Origin: CAZCPB01 sp044223975
GTDB lineage: Bacteria; Planctomycetota; Phycisphaerae; Phycisphaerales; UBA1924
Direction: 5' to 3'
Length of the DNA stretch: 45,614 nucleotides
Assembly (NCBI GenBank): GCA_044223975.1
Contig: JBGALI010000027.1
Span: forward strand, 1 to 45,614
Shown: piece by piece, positions 17,101 through 23,720 of the stretch
How positions within the stretch are numbered: position 1 is the stretch's first letter
Layout: each line of letters begins with the position of its first letter
The notes under the pieces: model-generated
The model's input: only the letters and a program-made list of their open reading frames with translations
Databases searched by the model: none
What the model was told of the DNA's origin: nothing
Made by a program: the position numbers and the translations under genes

Positions 17101-18768
17101 CTCAACCATCCGAACGAAAGAGTCCCCGACGGTCTCTTCTGACCGCTGCGGCGCGATCCAGAACGGCCACTCAAGATGATGGGTATCGCGTCGGGACAGG
17201 TCGTAGTAGTAGTCTCTCGCAGCCGCTCGCGCGGCTCGATTTTCGGGGCGGCGGTCTGGAAGCACGTCGGCCGCATTCATGCGTGACAGCCACCCAAGGT
17301 TGTGGTAGAGATCGACAAGCTGCGTCCTAACCGTGCTTCCGGGCGGAATCGGCGGATCGCCAGTGACCGTGCCGAGCACAACGTCCACCCCAAGTGATCG
17401 CATCTGTCCAAGAGATGCGAGCAGCGACTGGAACGATGGAGCGTCTGCCCGATCAGAGCAGTTGTCGAGGCGGCTGTCGTCGTCGAGGATCCAGGCAATT
17501 GCGCCCGGGCGCTGCGAGGCCACGCGGGTGACGTAGCTTTGGAGCATTGTCCGTGCTGGGCCAATGGGAGCGCGGCCTAGTGGCCGCACGAAGCCGGGGC
17601 CGAACACGCCCGCAGCAGCGTCATCTACCTGTTGTGCCTCGGTCGCGAGAAACAGTGACAGGCCGCGTGTGCGATACTCCTGCGTCAATCGCTCGATGCC
17701 GTGGCTTCCGCCATTGTGGAGCACCACCACGTCGAGGCAGCAGATCTGGTCGAACGATTGCAGCGACAGGAGGTCATCGAACAGGCGAGCGCACTGGTCG
17801 GCATGATCGTCATCCGCAATCACGCCCACAATCAGGACAAGGTCGTCGGCGTGTACTCGCTCGCTCTCGCTTGGTTCCTTCGATGGCACCAGTGGACCGA
17901 GCGGTTTCGACACTGGCTCGGGGTCTGGACTGGGCTCCCAATTGAACAACGCCTTGGCTCGTTCCAGGCAAGCTTGGCGCTGTTCAGATGACATTCGCCC
18001 ATGCCACTTCGACCAGAAGCGATCAAGACCTCGTTTCTTCGGATCATCCTTCGGGGATGACAGGCGTGGGCGTGCCGCGTCGGCAAAGTGCTTCACGGAG
18101 AGATTGGGCAGACCGCTGTATCGCACCCACCCCAAGTCCGCCAGACGTATGCACAAGTCGCGATCGGTACAGCTTCTCAGGGACTCGTCGAACGTGCCGG
18201 CCTCCAGCAGAGCGGAGAGGCGAACAAAGAGATTGGACCCTTGAATATGTGGGTTGCCGACGAGGAAGAGGCCGGCTTCGAGATCGTCCGGCGGGGTCTG
18301 GGGTCGCGGCGGGGTTGTGCCGGTGATTCGAACGATGCTCGCCGCAACCATGTCGCACGGCCCCGAGATGGCCGCCGCCGTACAAACCGCGAGGTGCTCC
18401 GGTTCCCACTCGTCGTCGTCATCCAGCATGGCGACGAGCACGTCCCTCGGATCGCCAGCGTGCCGACGGAGCCAATCCAGCCCAGTATTCCACGCACCTG
18501 AAGCTCCCTGCGTGCGCGAGTTCGTGAGATAGACGATCCGGCACCCGTGGAGACGCAGATCGTTCACGATGTTGCGGTTGTCTGGTCGCAGCGGCGCATC
18601 CGAGTCATCGACCACGACCAGGTAGTCGGGCCGTCGGGTCTGCCGCTGGATGGCCGTCAACGACCGTTGGGCAAGCAATCCCGGTCGGTTGCAGGTGGCC
18701 ACCAGCACCGCCAGCGTGGGCGCTTCATTGGTCGGCAAGGGAGCTGGGATGGCAGCTATAGGAGTCAT
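14128..18768 (-). CDS. Giant five-domain glycosyltransferase/kinase-like/methyltransferase/deacetylase fusion
   Basis: A single 1546-aa reading frame. Residues ~15-230 are a family 2 glycosyltransferase (TLAVLVATCNRPG, VVVDDSD, catalytic acid run LDDDDEWEP at 115-123). Residues ~308-680 look like a second glycosyltransferase-type domain with AWILDDDSRLD at 425-435. Residues ~840-1000 are a protein-kinase-like fold with glycine loop LGTGGEGVVF, Lys861, loop TTNFHPKNLL at 938-947 and IDYGSD at 956-961; the usual catalytic Asp is Asn940. Residues ~1030-1235 are a class I methyltransferase (VLDFGCGHGR). Residues ~1255-1546 are a NodB polysaccharide deacetylase (TFDDGYRDF, GGHGERH, FPNG). The ATG at 18766-18768 was chosen because the frame upstream is low-complexity. 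There is no signal peptide or membrane segment. Base composition looks lower in GC than its neighbours. It probably builds or modifies a glycan or glycosylated compound. Confidence 0.88.
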   Translation of the reverse strand: MTPIAAIPAPLPTNEAPTLAVLVATCNRPGLLAQRSLTAIQRQTRRPDYLVVVDDSDAPLRPDNRNIVNDLRLHGCRIVYLTNSRTQGASGAWNTGLDWLRRHAGDPRDVLVAMLDDDDEWEPEHLAVCTAAAISGPCDMVAASIVRITGTTPPRPQTPPDDLEAGLFLVGNPHIQGSNLFVRLSALLEAGTFDESLRSCTDRDLCIRLADLGWVRYSGLPNLSVKHFADAARPRLSSPKDDPKKRGLDRFWSKWHGRMSSEQRQACLERAKALFNWEPSPDPEPVSKPLGPLVPSKEPSESERVHADDLVLIVGVIADDDHADQCARLFDDLLSLQSFDQICCLDVVVLHNGGSHGIERLTQEYRTRGLSLFLATEAQQVDDAAAGVFGPGFVRPLGRAPIGPARTMLQSYVTRVASQRPGAIAWILDDDSRLDNCSDRADAPSFQSLLASLGQMRSLGVDVVLGTVTGDPPIPPGSTVRTQLVDLYHNLGWLSRMNAADVLPDRRPENRAARAAARDYYYDLSRRDTHHLEWPFWIAPQRSEETVGDSFVRMVEALPRILAGQGVFRPLLLDSPFDSIASMRPSVQRGTNTFVFDCAAFSEFPNLAPRFAGDVLRRSDMIWALLNRYAGGRRIVGATLPIRHDRTSEAPIGLDLGRLVPDIRGYALYSALEDVLVRRRERRLRDGLGAEVPDDLSFRKGDLDLAESRFKKYLTERTAALLMSCWRIQGLCDQITRGTLGPALADTKLFRDPRCTAAVQSLAQFLTRTREQFAIEKVEKVVESVLEVPGDEVRDFLRGLSAMVKQHRSAKAFTGEDGWFRQERIAAANAVAQSLTPSEPLRLLGTGGEGVVFAASDTVVKVIDYSKRSAANGAWLGMQALVVSAAHGNALCRCSMPSAPGSRKVIQYPLEDGEFYVGGQAADIIGILRECRAAGVVTTNFHPKNLLRTKAGVRLIDYGSDIRPFSEQGFRSMVQRAWLTLRFHDRNDLSELMRRALADQTVPELEGWESLLAAIEPPSKREVIDDAVLDIARRWKPARVLDFGCGHGRIAAALAQDGARVVAFDPDGSLADRWQVISKDGLPIEWCTGDADEALAGQAGTFDLVICSLVLCVIGHDQEYLATIRRLSASLSPKGRFIIVICDPDATLAGDSTMQRRLVPEGASIEQTILWTKELPSGTRRGDVHRPRSRVFKDLATQGLRVDQCTSTGGLSLDSLLPSRDNLFLIGAKSSSDGVVCLARRTSRRSVERSPVDVPVLCYHRVLPREHDDPACRVQRRRGTVVDLEVFKQQIRDIEWRFMPVTLARYVRWLDGDEVLPANACLVTFDDGYRDFLDHAMPALAAAQCPCVLFPTMCAASGDDHLPVDALYAALSSAELEGRMDVAEVEAWIGGDRKRSFVRATREEQRAMLAEARLSYAAPPQSLYLSEGELAALPKDLVMIGGHGERHELLAGRGITWQRRELRRVRFWLERLNQGRPECPSVFAFPNGTHDSLAVAATIEAGFDAAFSVVPWQAGQFAHRWALRRSCIPNRATAVQELADGKEVRL

Positions 18769-19009
18769 CTTGTAGAGATGACTGTAACGGTGGTTCGAAC
18801 GCTGGATCGAAGCTGCGTTCTGATCTCCCCCTCCTCTCCGAACGCCCTGTTCACTGGGAGCGCGAGAGCGCGAGAGTTTGGGCGGATCGGGTGCCGGAGA
18901 GGGGGCGTTCCGCGTCGGGCGGATGGCTCTCGGATCGAAGCCGAGAGCGCCGAACCCCGGCCGTAGCGTGGCAACGCGGCCAAACCGCTCGGCCCGGGCC
19001 GTAAACGAT

Positions 19010-19039
19010 AAGGCCCCCGTCACCTTTGACGAGGGCCTT
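19010..19039. terminator. Strong hairpin, possible terminator
   Basis: AAGGCCCCCGTC at 19010-19021 pairs with GACGAGGGCCTT at 19028-19039, with one non-Watson-Crick position and a six-base loop. No clear T-run follows on either strand, so it may act as a bidirectional or processing hairpin rather than a classical terminator. Confidence 0.45.
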
Positions 19040-19279
19040 GAACTCCCTGTACAAGACCGTTTCGGAGGGTTGGCGTACCACTCTCGGGGTGGCCCGATGG
19101 GTGTGCGATCGAAACGGGGCGTTAACGGGGACAGCGAAAACCGCGTTTTCAGGGCCGCCAGCGGGGTGCAAATACTCCAGCCCCGTCCACCGGCGTCACG
19201 GGGGGACCTCCGCCGCGGTCCTGCTGGGACGATATGGGCGACGCCCATGCTCCGCCGCCGCCACCGCCGGTTGAGGCCC

Positions 19280-19304
19280 GGCCCAGGAGTCTCACGCCTG
19301 GGCC
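19280..19304. terminator. Hairpin upstream of the transposase remnant
   Basis: GGCCCAGG at 19280-19287 pairs perfectly with CCTGGGCC at 19297-19304 across a nine-base loop. There is no T-run. It may be a terminator or part of the end of the decayed insertion sequence. Confidence 0.35.
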
Positions 19305-19429
19305 TGGTTGAGACCGGATCAGAGTTTGGGATGGGCCGGAATCGCCGGCTGCGCGGGGCTGAGTCTCAAAGTCGCACGTTTTTGCACCGTCCCCCCTGCC
19401 CCCACCCTGGTGCCCCGACGATTGGGGTG

Positions 19430-19796
19430 ATGCCGAACCTCTTTCGCCGCCTGCTTGATGTCCTGGCCGGGTCCACCCAAGCCGACCTGCGCCGCCAGAT
19501 CCAGTACCTGAGCGCCGAGGACGAGATCCTCCGCTCGAAGACGGACGGGCCCGTCCGGGTCACGCCCGATGAGCGGTCGTGGCTGGACAGCCTGGCCAAG
19601 CCCCTCGGGTCGACCATCAAGGCGCTGGCGACGATCGTCACGCCCCAGACCATCCTGCGTTGGATCCGGGACGCCGACAAACGCCAGCCCAAGAGAAAGA
19701 CGGGCGGAAGCCGGAACGGCCGAAGTCAACCACCGCGCAAGATCACCGAACTCATCGACGCGGCCATGCGGCGAGCCGGGATCAGGTACGCATCCC
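19430..19796 (+). pseudogene. Truncated integrase-core (IS3/IS481-like) transposase, N-terminal fragment
   Basis: About 120 residues beginning MPNLFRRLLDVLAG resemble the N-terminus of planctomycete integrase-core transposases: ADLRRQIQYLSAEDEILRS (coiled-coil/HTH region), VRVTPDERSWLDSLAKPLG, then TIVTPQTILRWIRDADK followed by a basic linker. Intact relatives run to roughly 350 residues with a DDE catalytic core. Here the homology stops near 19796, and the rest of the open frame is antisense to the haemoglobin fragment. The catalytic domain is missing, so the copy cannot transpose by itself. It probably marks an insertion followed by a deletion that also removed the end of the haemoglobin gene. 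Confidence 0.7.
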
Positions 19797-19809
19797 GCGA
19801 GCTCGTGGG

Positions 19810-20159
19810 CACGACGCACGCGACGGCCTCCGTCCACAGCGCGAGCCAGCGATCGAAGTGGTTTTGCGTCAGCCTTGGCAGACGCTGGTGCGCTTCGAGC
19901 GGACGCCCGGCATATCGCCCGGTACGAAGGACCACCGTGGACCAGAAGGCGTACATCTTCGGCAGGTGCATGGGCAGTCCGCGACATGGCGCGCAAAGAT
20001 GGGACCGAGCAGATCGTCGCTTCGAACAGTGTCGTAGAACGTGTCCACGAGCGTTCGGATTGTGGCCTCGTCGATCGGCGTGTCCGGCGTACCCAACCCG
20101 ACTGGCTCGGTGATCGGGAGTTGGCGGGTCGTGTCGGACGGTTCGTCGAACATGCTCAT
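19810..20159 (-). pseudogene. Group III truncated haemoglobin, frameshifted and cut at the 3' end
   Basis: From the ATG at 20157-20159 the frame reads IDEATIRTLVDTFYDTVRSDDLLGPIFARHVAD, the helix A-B/E start of a group III truncated haemoglobin. Family-like sequence then continues in another frame: MHLPKMYAFWSTVVLRTGRY, GRPLEAHQRLPRL, HFDRWLALWTEAV. The two halves rejoin if one G is restored between 19974 and 19975, turning TGC into the expected TGG-CCC (Trp-Pro). The homology ends near 19810, where the transposase fragment begins on the other strand. Group III globins handle oxygen, NO or redox stress. As read, the gene makes only a 96-aa aberrant product. A sequencing error could explain the frameshift but not the lost C-terminus. 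Confidence 0.8.
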
Positions 20160-20214
20160 GGGGGTGCCTCGATGCCGCGAGCAGAATCAGCCGCCGTCGT
20201 GATTGGGTCACACA

Positions 20215-20252
20215 CCGCCCTGACACCATGTCGGAACACGGCGTCAGGGCGG
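20215..20252. terminator. Inverted repeat between the thioredoxin-like gene and the haemoglobin remnant
   Basis: CCGCCCTGAC at 20215-20224 is complementary to GTCAGGGCGG at 20243-20252, separated by 18 bases. It lies 30 bases after the end of the CXXC protein gene on the minus strand. It could be a terminator, or an operator for the MarR regulator that precedes it. Confidence 0.45.
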
Positions 20253-20284
20253 CATGGCCCTCGTCGATGCGAACACGCTTGAAA

Positions 20285-20524
20285 TCACGCCTTCAGAACG
20301 GACAGGTCCGCACCGTGGTTGATGTGAAACGCCTGCCCGCCGATCACCAGTGCGGGGACAGACTTGACGCCGGCCCTCTCCGCTTCGGCGACTCGGGACT
20401 TGTGCTCGCCGAGATGGACGATCTCGACGTTGAACTTCGAGCGGTCGAGACCCTCAGCGACTGTGCGCTCGGCGGCGACGCAGACGGGGCATCCGGCGTG
20501 GTAGAACGTGGCTTTCGTGCTCAT
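20285..20524 (-). CDS. Small CXXC thioredoxin/glutaredoxin-fold protein
   Basis: This 79-aa protein begins MSTKATFYHAGCPVCVAAER, a thioredoxin-fold strand followed by the redox-active Cys12-Pro-Val-Cys15. The pattern VKSVPALVIGGQAFHINHG supplies the cis-proline loop (SVP) expected in this fold. The size fits glutaredoxin-like or NrdH-like proteins. It should reduce disulfides or act as a thiol relay in the cytoplasm; there is no signal peptide. It starts nine bases after the MarR regulator gene and the haemoglobin remnant follows, so this looks like an operon for redox or nitrosative stress. Confidence 0.88.
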   Translation of the reverse strand: MSTKATFYHAGCPVCVAAERTVAEGLDRSKFNVEIVHLGEHKSRVAEAERAGVKSVPALVIGGQAFHINHGADLSVLKA

Positions 20525-20533
20525 GATGTGCTC

Positions 20534-21256
20534 CTACTTGCTGACGTGATTGGACCGGCGGGATTTCGAAGGGCTCCGCCGATGGCCCGGTCCTTGGTTG
20601 TCGAGAGGCTGGCCGTTGACAAAGACATTCCACAGACGCGAGCCGAGCTCGTCGGCGACGGGCTCCATCTCGCCGCAGTCGATCCGAAGGTCGGAATCAC
20701 CGATCGGCGCGTCAATCAGGAGGCAGTGATGCGGCTTGTGCGTGCCGGGATACTCGTTGGGTCGGAAATACGTGCAGCCGACGCACATCCGCGCCGTCGG
20801 CACCGCGCCCTGCTCCTGGAGCGTGCGGATCATGCCGATCAGGCCGCGCAGCAAGCCCGCCCGCTCGGACTCGGGCAGCGCATCGATGGCCTCCACCAAG
20901 GAAGGAGGCCATGCAGCGGCGGTTGTCGCTTCCCGCACACCCGGCTTGGTGAGGGTGAGCACGATGGCACGGCCGTCGGATTCGGACATTGCCTTGCGAA
21001 CCAGGCCCTTGGAAACCAGGGTCGTGATCGCCTCGCTGGCTGTCCCCAACGTGATCGCCATCTGCCTCGCCACTTCCTTGAGACCGATGGGGTGGGCCGA
21101 TCCCGCGAGGATCGACAGAATCTGAGCCTGCGTCGGCGTGAGGCCGCGCCTTCCGGCCGATCGCCACGATTCGTGCCGCATCACCAGTGCGAGCTTGGCG
21201 AGCCCGGCGAGGACCCGATCGGAAACGGACAAGTTGGATCTGGTTCGTGGCGACAT
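20534..21256 (-). CDS. MarR-family regulator with C-terminal Cys cluster
   Basis: This 240-aa protein has a winged-helix MarR domain at about 10-140: LTPTQAQILSILAGSAHPIGLKEVARQM, then the recognition region TLGTASEAITTLVSKGLV and wing SESDGRAIVLTLT. After it come CVGCTYF, HHCLLIDAPI and LRIDCGE, giving four cysteines and two histidines that could bind zinc or an iron-sulfur cluster and sense redox state or NO. The ATG at 21254-21256 (MSPRTRSN) was chosen because residues upstream in the open frame are not MarR-like; no clear Shine-Dalgarno site precedes either start. It is nine bases upstream of the CXXC protein and probably controls this small operon, perhaps including the haemoglobin. Confidence 0.85.
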   Translation of the reverse strand: MSPRTRSNLSVSDRVLAGLAKLALVMRHESWRSAGRRGLTPTQAQILSILAGSAHPIGLKEVARQMAITLGTASEAITTLVSKGLVRKAMSESDGRAIVLTLTKPGVREATTAAAWPPSLVEAIDALPESERAGLLRGLIGMIRTLQEQGAVPTARMCVGCTYFRPNEYPGTHKPHHCLLIDAPIGDSDLRIDCGEMEPVADELGSRLWNVFVNGQPLDNQGPGHRRSPSKSRRSNHVSK

Positions 21257-21495
21257 CGGCGGCTGGCAAATGCTATGGAGTCCGAAGCATTGAGTCAACG
21301 CCCGGGGGACGAACCCTGCGACCACAATGATCCGCTACTTTTGCGAACCGGGTGCGTAGGTGGTGGATAGCGGGCCGTCGCAGGATGGCGGCGTTCAACT
21401 CACCATCGCTGGCGCCCGGGTCCGAGGTGGGCGTAGCTGTGCGCCGCCACTCTCGCGCTCAATCGATGGTTGCCGGCACTGATCCCAGGTGCCTC

Positions 21496-21501
21496 TACAC
21501 T
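21496..21501 (+). promoter_or_regulatory. -10-like TACACT
   Basis: CTCTACACT at 21493-21501, 70 bases before the universal stress protein gene, resembles a -10 box. The same CTCTACAMT word precedes other genes here (32481-32488, 35704-35711). No convincing -35 box is seen at 17-18 bases. Confidence 0.35.
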
Positions 21502-21571
21502 ATCGGTGACAGGCGAACTGTGGATCGGCCATTGGGCCGCCCTTTGGGCGGCGTCAGACATGAGGAATGCC

Positions 21572-22531
21572 ATGAGACTGCTCGTAGCCTATGACGGATC
21601 AGACGGTGCCAAAGCCGCTATCGACGGCCTATCGCATGCAGGCCTGCCCGAGAACGCGGATGTGGCCGTGCTTGCCGTCATCGACGGTCGCACAATGGCC
21701 AAAGCCGAAGCCAAAAAGCCCACGGCGGGGCCGGCGAACCGAGCGACCCCCGGAACGATGGAAGTGTGCTCTGCCGTCGCGGAGGAGGGGGCGAAGCGAG
21801 TACGCGGACTCTTCCCGACGTGGAACGTGGCGGCCGAGGTGTGCGTTGGAGCCCCGGCCTGGAAGATCATCGAGCGTGCGGAGACCGACGGTGGCGTGGA
21901 CCTCATTGTCATGGGCTCGCGAGGCTTCGGAGAACTCAAGCGGTTGCTCTTCGGGAGCGTCGTCCATCACGTCGTCACCCAAGCGAAATGCTCGGTGCGA
22001 GTAGGTCGCCCGCCGCGGGGTCCGGATCGGGGAGGCGATCAGCCACTCCGGATCGTGCTCGGTGACGACGGGTCGCCGGATGCTCGGGCTGCCCTCCGCT
22101 CGGTGGCAAGCCGGCAATGGCCCTTTGGCACGCGGATCCTCGTCGCGACCTTTGAGACGGGCGTGCAAGCACAGCTCTCCAACTGGACACCCAACACCGT
22201 TTGGGGTGGTGACCCGGTCTTGGGCTCCGACTCCGTCGCGGAGCGTCCGGCGCTGCTTGTGGCGGCACAGGGGGCGGAACTTCTCAAAGCGATGTGCCCT
22301 GGTGTGTCGGTCACGACGCTCGTCCGTCCCCACGACCCCAAGTATGGCTTGCTCGACATGGCGGAGACCTGGGATGGGCCCGGCGCCGACTGCGTTTTTG
22401 TTGGCGCGACAGGAGTTCGCGGAATCGAGCGGTTCTTAGTGGGAAGTGTCTCCATGACCGTGGCGCTGAATGCTCCCTGCTCGGTCGAGATCGTCCGGCG
22501 AGGTGGTGCAGGGTCACAGCCGCGGGGCTGA
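21572..22531 (+). CDS. Tandem-domain universal stress protein
   Basis: Two UspA domains lie in one 319-aa protein. The first starts MRLLVAYDGSDGAK and ends with the ATP-binding motif VMGSRGFGELKRLLFGSV; the second starts LRIVLGDDGSPDA and ends VFVGATGVRGIERFLVGSVS. The G-x2-G-x9-G(S/T) signature is present in both, so both may bind ATP. The ATG at 21572 was chosen because GAGGAA lies eight bases before it. Universal stress proteins help cells survive energy and oxygen limitation. A histidine kinase gene starts ten bases downstream, pointing to a shared operon with the two-component system. Confidence 0.9.
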   Translation: MRLLVAYDGSDGAKAAIDGLSHAGLPENADVAVLAVIDGRTMAKAEAKKPTAGPANRATPGTMEVCSAVAEEGAKRVRGLFPTWNVAAEVCVGAPAWKIIERAETDGGVDLIVMGSRGFGELKRLLFGSVVHHVVTQAKCSVRVGRPPRGPDRGGDQPLRIVLGDDGSPDARAALRSVASRQWPFGTRILVATFETGVQAQLSNWTPNTVWGGDPVLGSDSVAERPALLVAAQGAELLKAMCPGVSVTTLVRPHDPKYGLLDMAETWDGPGADCVFVGATGVRGIERFLVGSVSMTVALNAPCSVEIVRRGGAGSQPRG

Positions 22532-22541
22532 GGGAGCATTT

Positions 22542-23705
22542 ATGAAGCCCCCCGCCGCGCAATCCGACCGATCGCAGCAGGAGCCCACGGCTGTCACCGA
22601 GCTCGCTGAGAGGGTCAAAGAACTCTCGTGTCTGTACGAGGTCGCCGCGGTCTTTGCGGAACGGCGAGGGTCGCTTCGCGAGCGACTGGCGCGAGTCGTT
22701 GCGGTGCTCCCGGGTGCTTGCCGCTTTCCAGAACGAGCTGTGGCGCGGCTTCGGCTGGACGAGGTCGAGGTCTCTTCGAAGGGGAAGCCGCTCGATTCGA
22801 CGACTCCGCACCTGCACGTAGCACTTCGTGTCGCAGGGATTGAACGGGGCGAAGTGGTCCTCGGGTACATGGAGAACCCGGGCACCGCGATGCACGAACC
22901 GGGCGGGCTTTTCCTCGCCGAAGAACGCTCGCTGCTGGACACCGTGGCCAGTCAGATAGGCGTGTTTGTCGCAAGCGTGGAATCCGAACAGCACCGCGCC
23001 GAGATGGAGGCAAGTTTGCGACACGCAGACCGGCTCGCGACCATCGGCCAGCTTGCCGCGGGTGTGGCGCACGAGCTCAACGAGCCGCTCGGGAACGTCC
23101 TGGGGTTCGCGCAGCTCGCGCTCAAGGCCCAGGATGTGCCCGCCCAAGTGCGAGCGGATTTGAGCCGCATTGCAGAAGCGGCCCTGCGCGGTCGTGAGAT
23201 CATCCGCAAGATGCTCGTCTTTGCCCGCCAAGCGCCCGCATCAAAACAGCCGACAAATCTCAACGGAGTTGTCGAGGAGGCCATGTTCCTGCTTGAGGCC
23301 GGTTGCGAGAACCCCGGCGTGCGCTTCGTCCGCGAGCTGGGGGCCGGACTCCCTGATCTTGAGGCGGACCCCGTGCAGGTCCGCCAGGTGGTCACCAACC
23401 TGGTGATCAACGCCATGCAAGCGATCCAAGCCCAAGGCACCGTGACCGTCCGGACCGAAGCGAGCAGAGACGCTGTCGTTCTTTCGGTACGGGATACGGG
23501 TTCGGGCATGACGCCCGATGTGCTCCGCCGCGTTTTCGACCCATTCTTCACGACCAAGGATGTGGGACAGGGCACCGGGCTGGGCCTCGCGGTGGTGCAG
23601 GGCATCGTCGCGGGGCACGGCGGCACGATCGACGTGGAGTCCGCGCCTGCGCGCGGGAGTGTGTTCAGTGTCCGTCTGCCGGTGCGCGCCGCATCACCAT
23701 CTTGA
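22542..23705 (+). CDS. Soluble sensor histidine kinase (NtrB-like)
   Basis: This 387-aa kinase has no membrane segment, so it should sense a cytoplasmic signal. Residues ~15-150 form a GAF-like sensor region. The dimerisation/phosphoacceptor helix contains LAAGVAHELNEPLGNVLGFAQ, with the phosphorylated His at 177. The ATPase domain has NLVINAMQAI (N box), RDTGSGM (G1), FDPFFTTK (F box) and GTGLGLAVV (G2). Start: GAGGGAG lies just before the ATG at 22542. The response regulator starts 15 bases downstream, so the two are a cognate pair. Context with stress proteins suggests that it senses redox or energy state (inference). Confidence 0.92.
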   Translation: MKPPAAQSDRSQQEPTAVTELAERVKELSCLYEVAAVFAERRGSLRERLARVVAVLPGACRFPERAVARLRLDEVEVSSKGKPLDSTTPHLHVALRVAGIERGEVVLGYMENPGTAMHEPGGLFLAEERSLLDTVASQIGVFVASVESEQHRAEMEASLRHADRLATIGQLAAGVAHELNEPLGNVLGFAQLALKAQDVPAQVRADLSRIAEAALRGREIIRKMLVFARQAPASKQPTNLNGVVEEAMFLLEAGCENPGVRFVRELGAGLPDLEADPVQVRQVVTNLVINAMQAIQAQGTVTVRTEASRDAVVLSVRDTGSGMTPDVLRRVFDPFFTTKDVGQGTGLGLAVVQGIVAGHGGTIDVESAPARGSVFSVRLPVRAASPS

Positions 23706-23720
23706 ATAGGCTCACACGAC

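Larger units (their letters stand above)
18769..19429. other. Non-coding stretch between the giant gene and the transposase remnant
   Basis: No convincing gene was found in about 660 bases. The open frames here are extensions of the giant gene or of the transposase fragment and have no protein-like features. The stretch contains hairpins at 19010-19039 and 19280-19304 and a small GAAAA/TTTTC hairpin near 19136-19150. It presumably carries the promoter of the giant gene and old mobile-element sequence. Confidence 0.6.

Noticed and set aside
18792..18800. GGTTCGAAC, like a tRNA T-loop
   Set aside because: No acceptor, D or anticodon stems can be folded around it.
18769..19248. 160-residue N-terminal extension of the giant protein
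   Set aside because: Pro/Arg-rich, no homology features, contains a hairpin region; the ATG at 18768 lies just before the glycosyltransferase domain.
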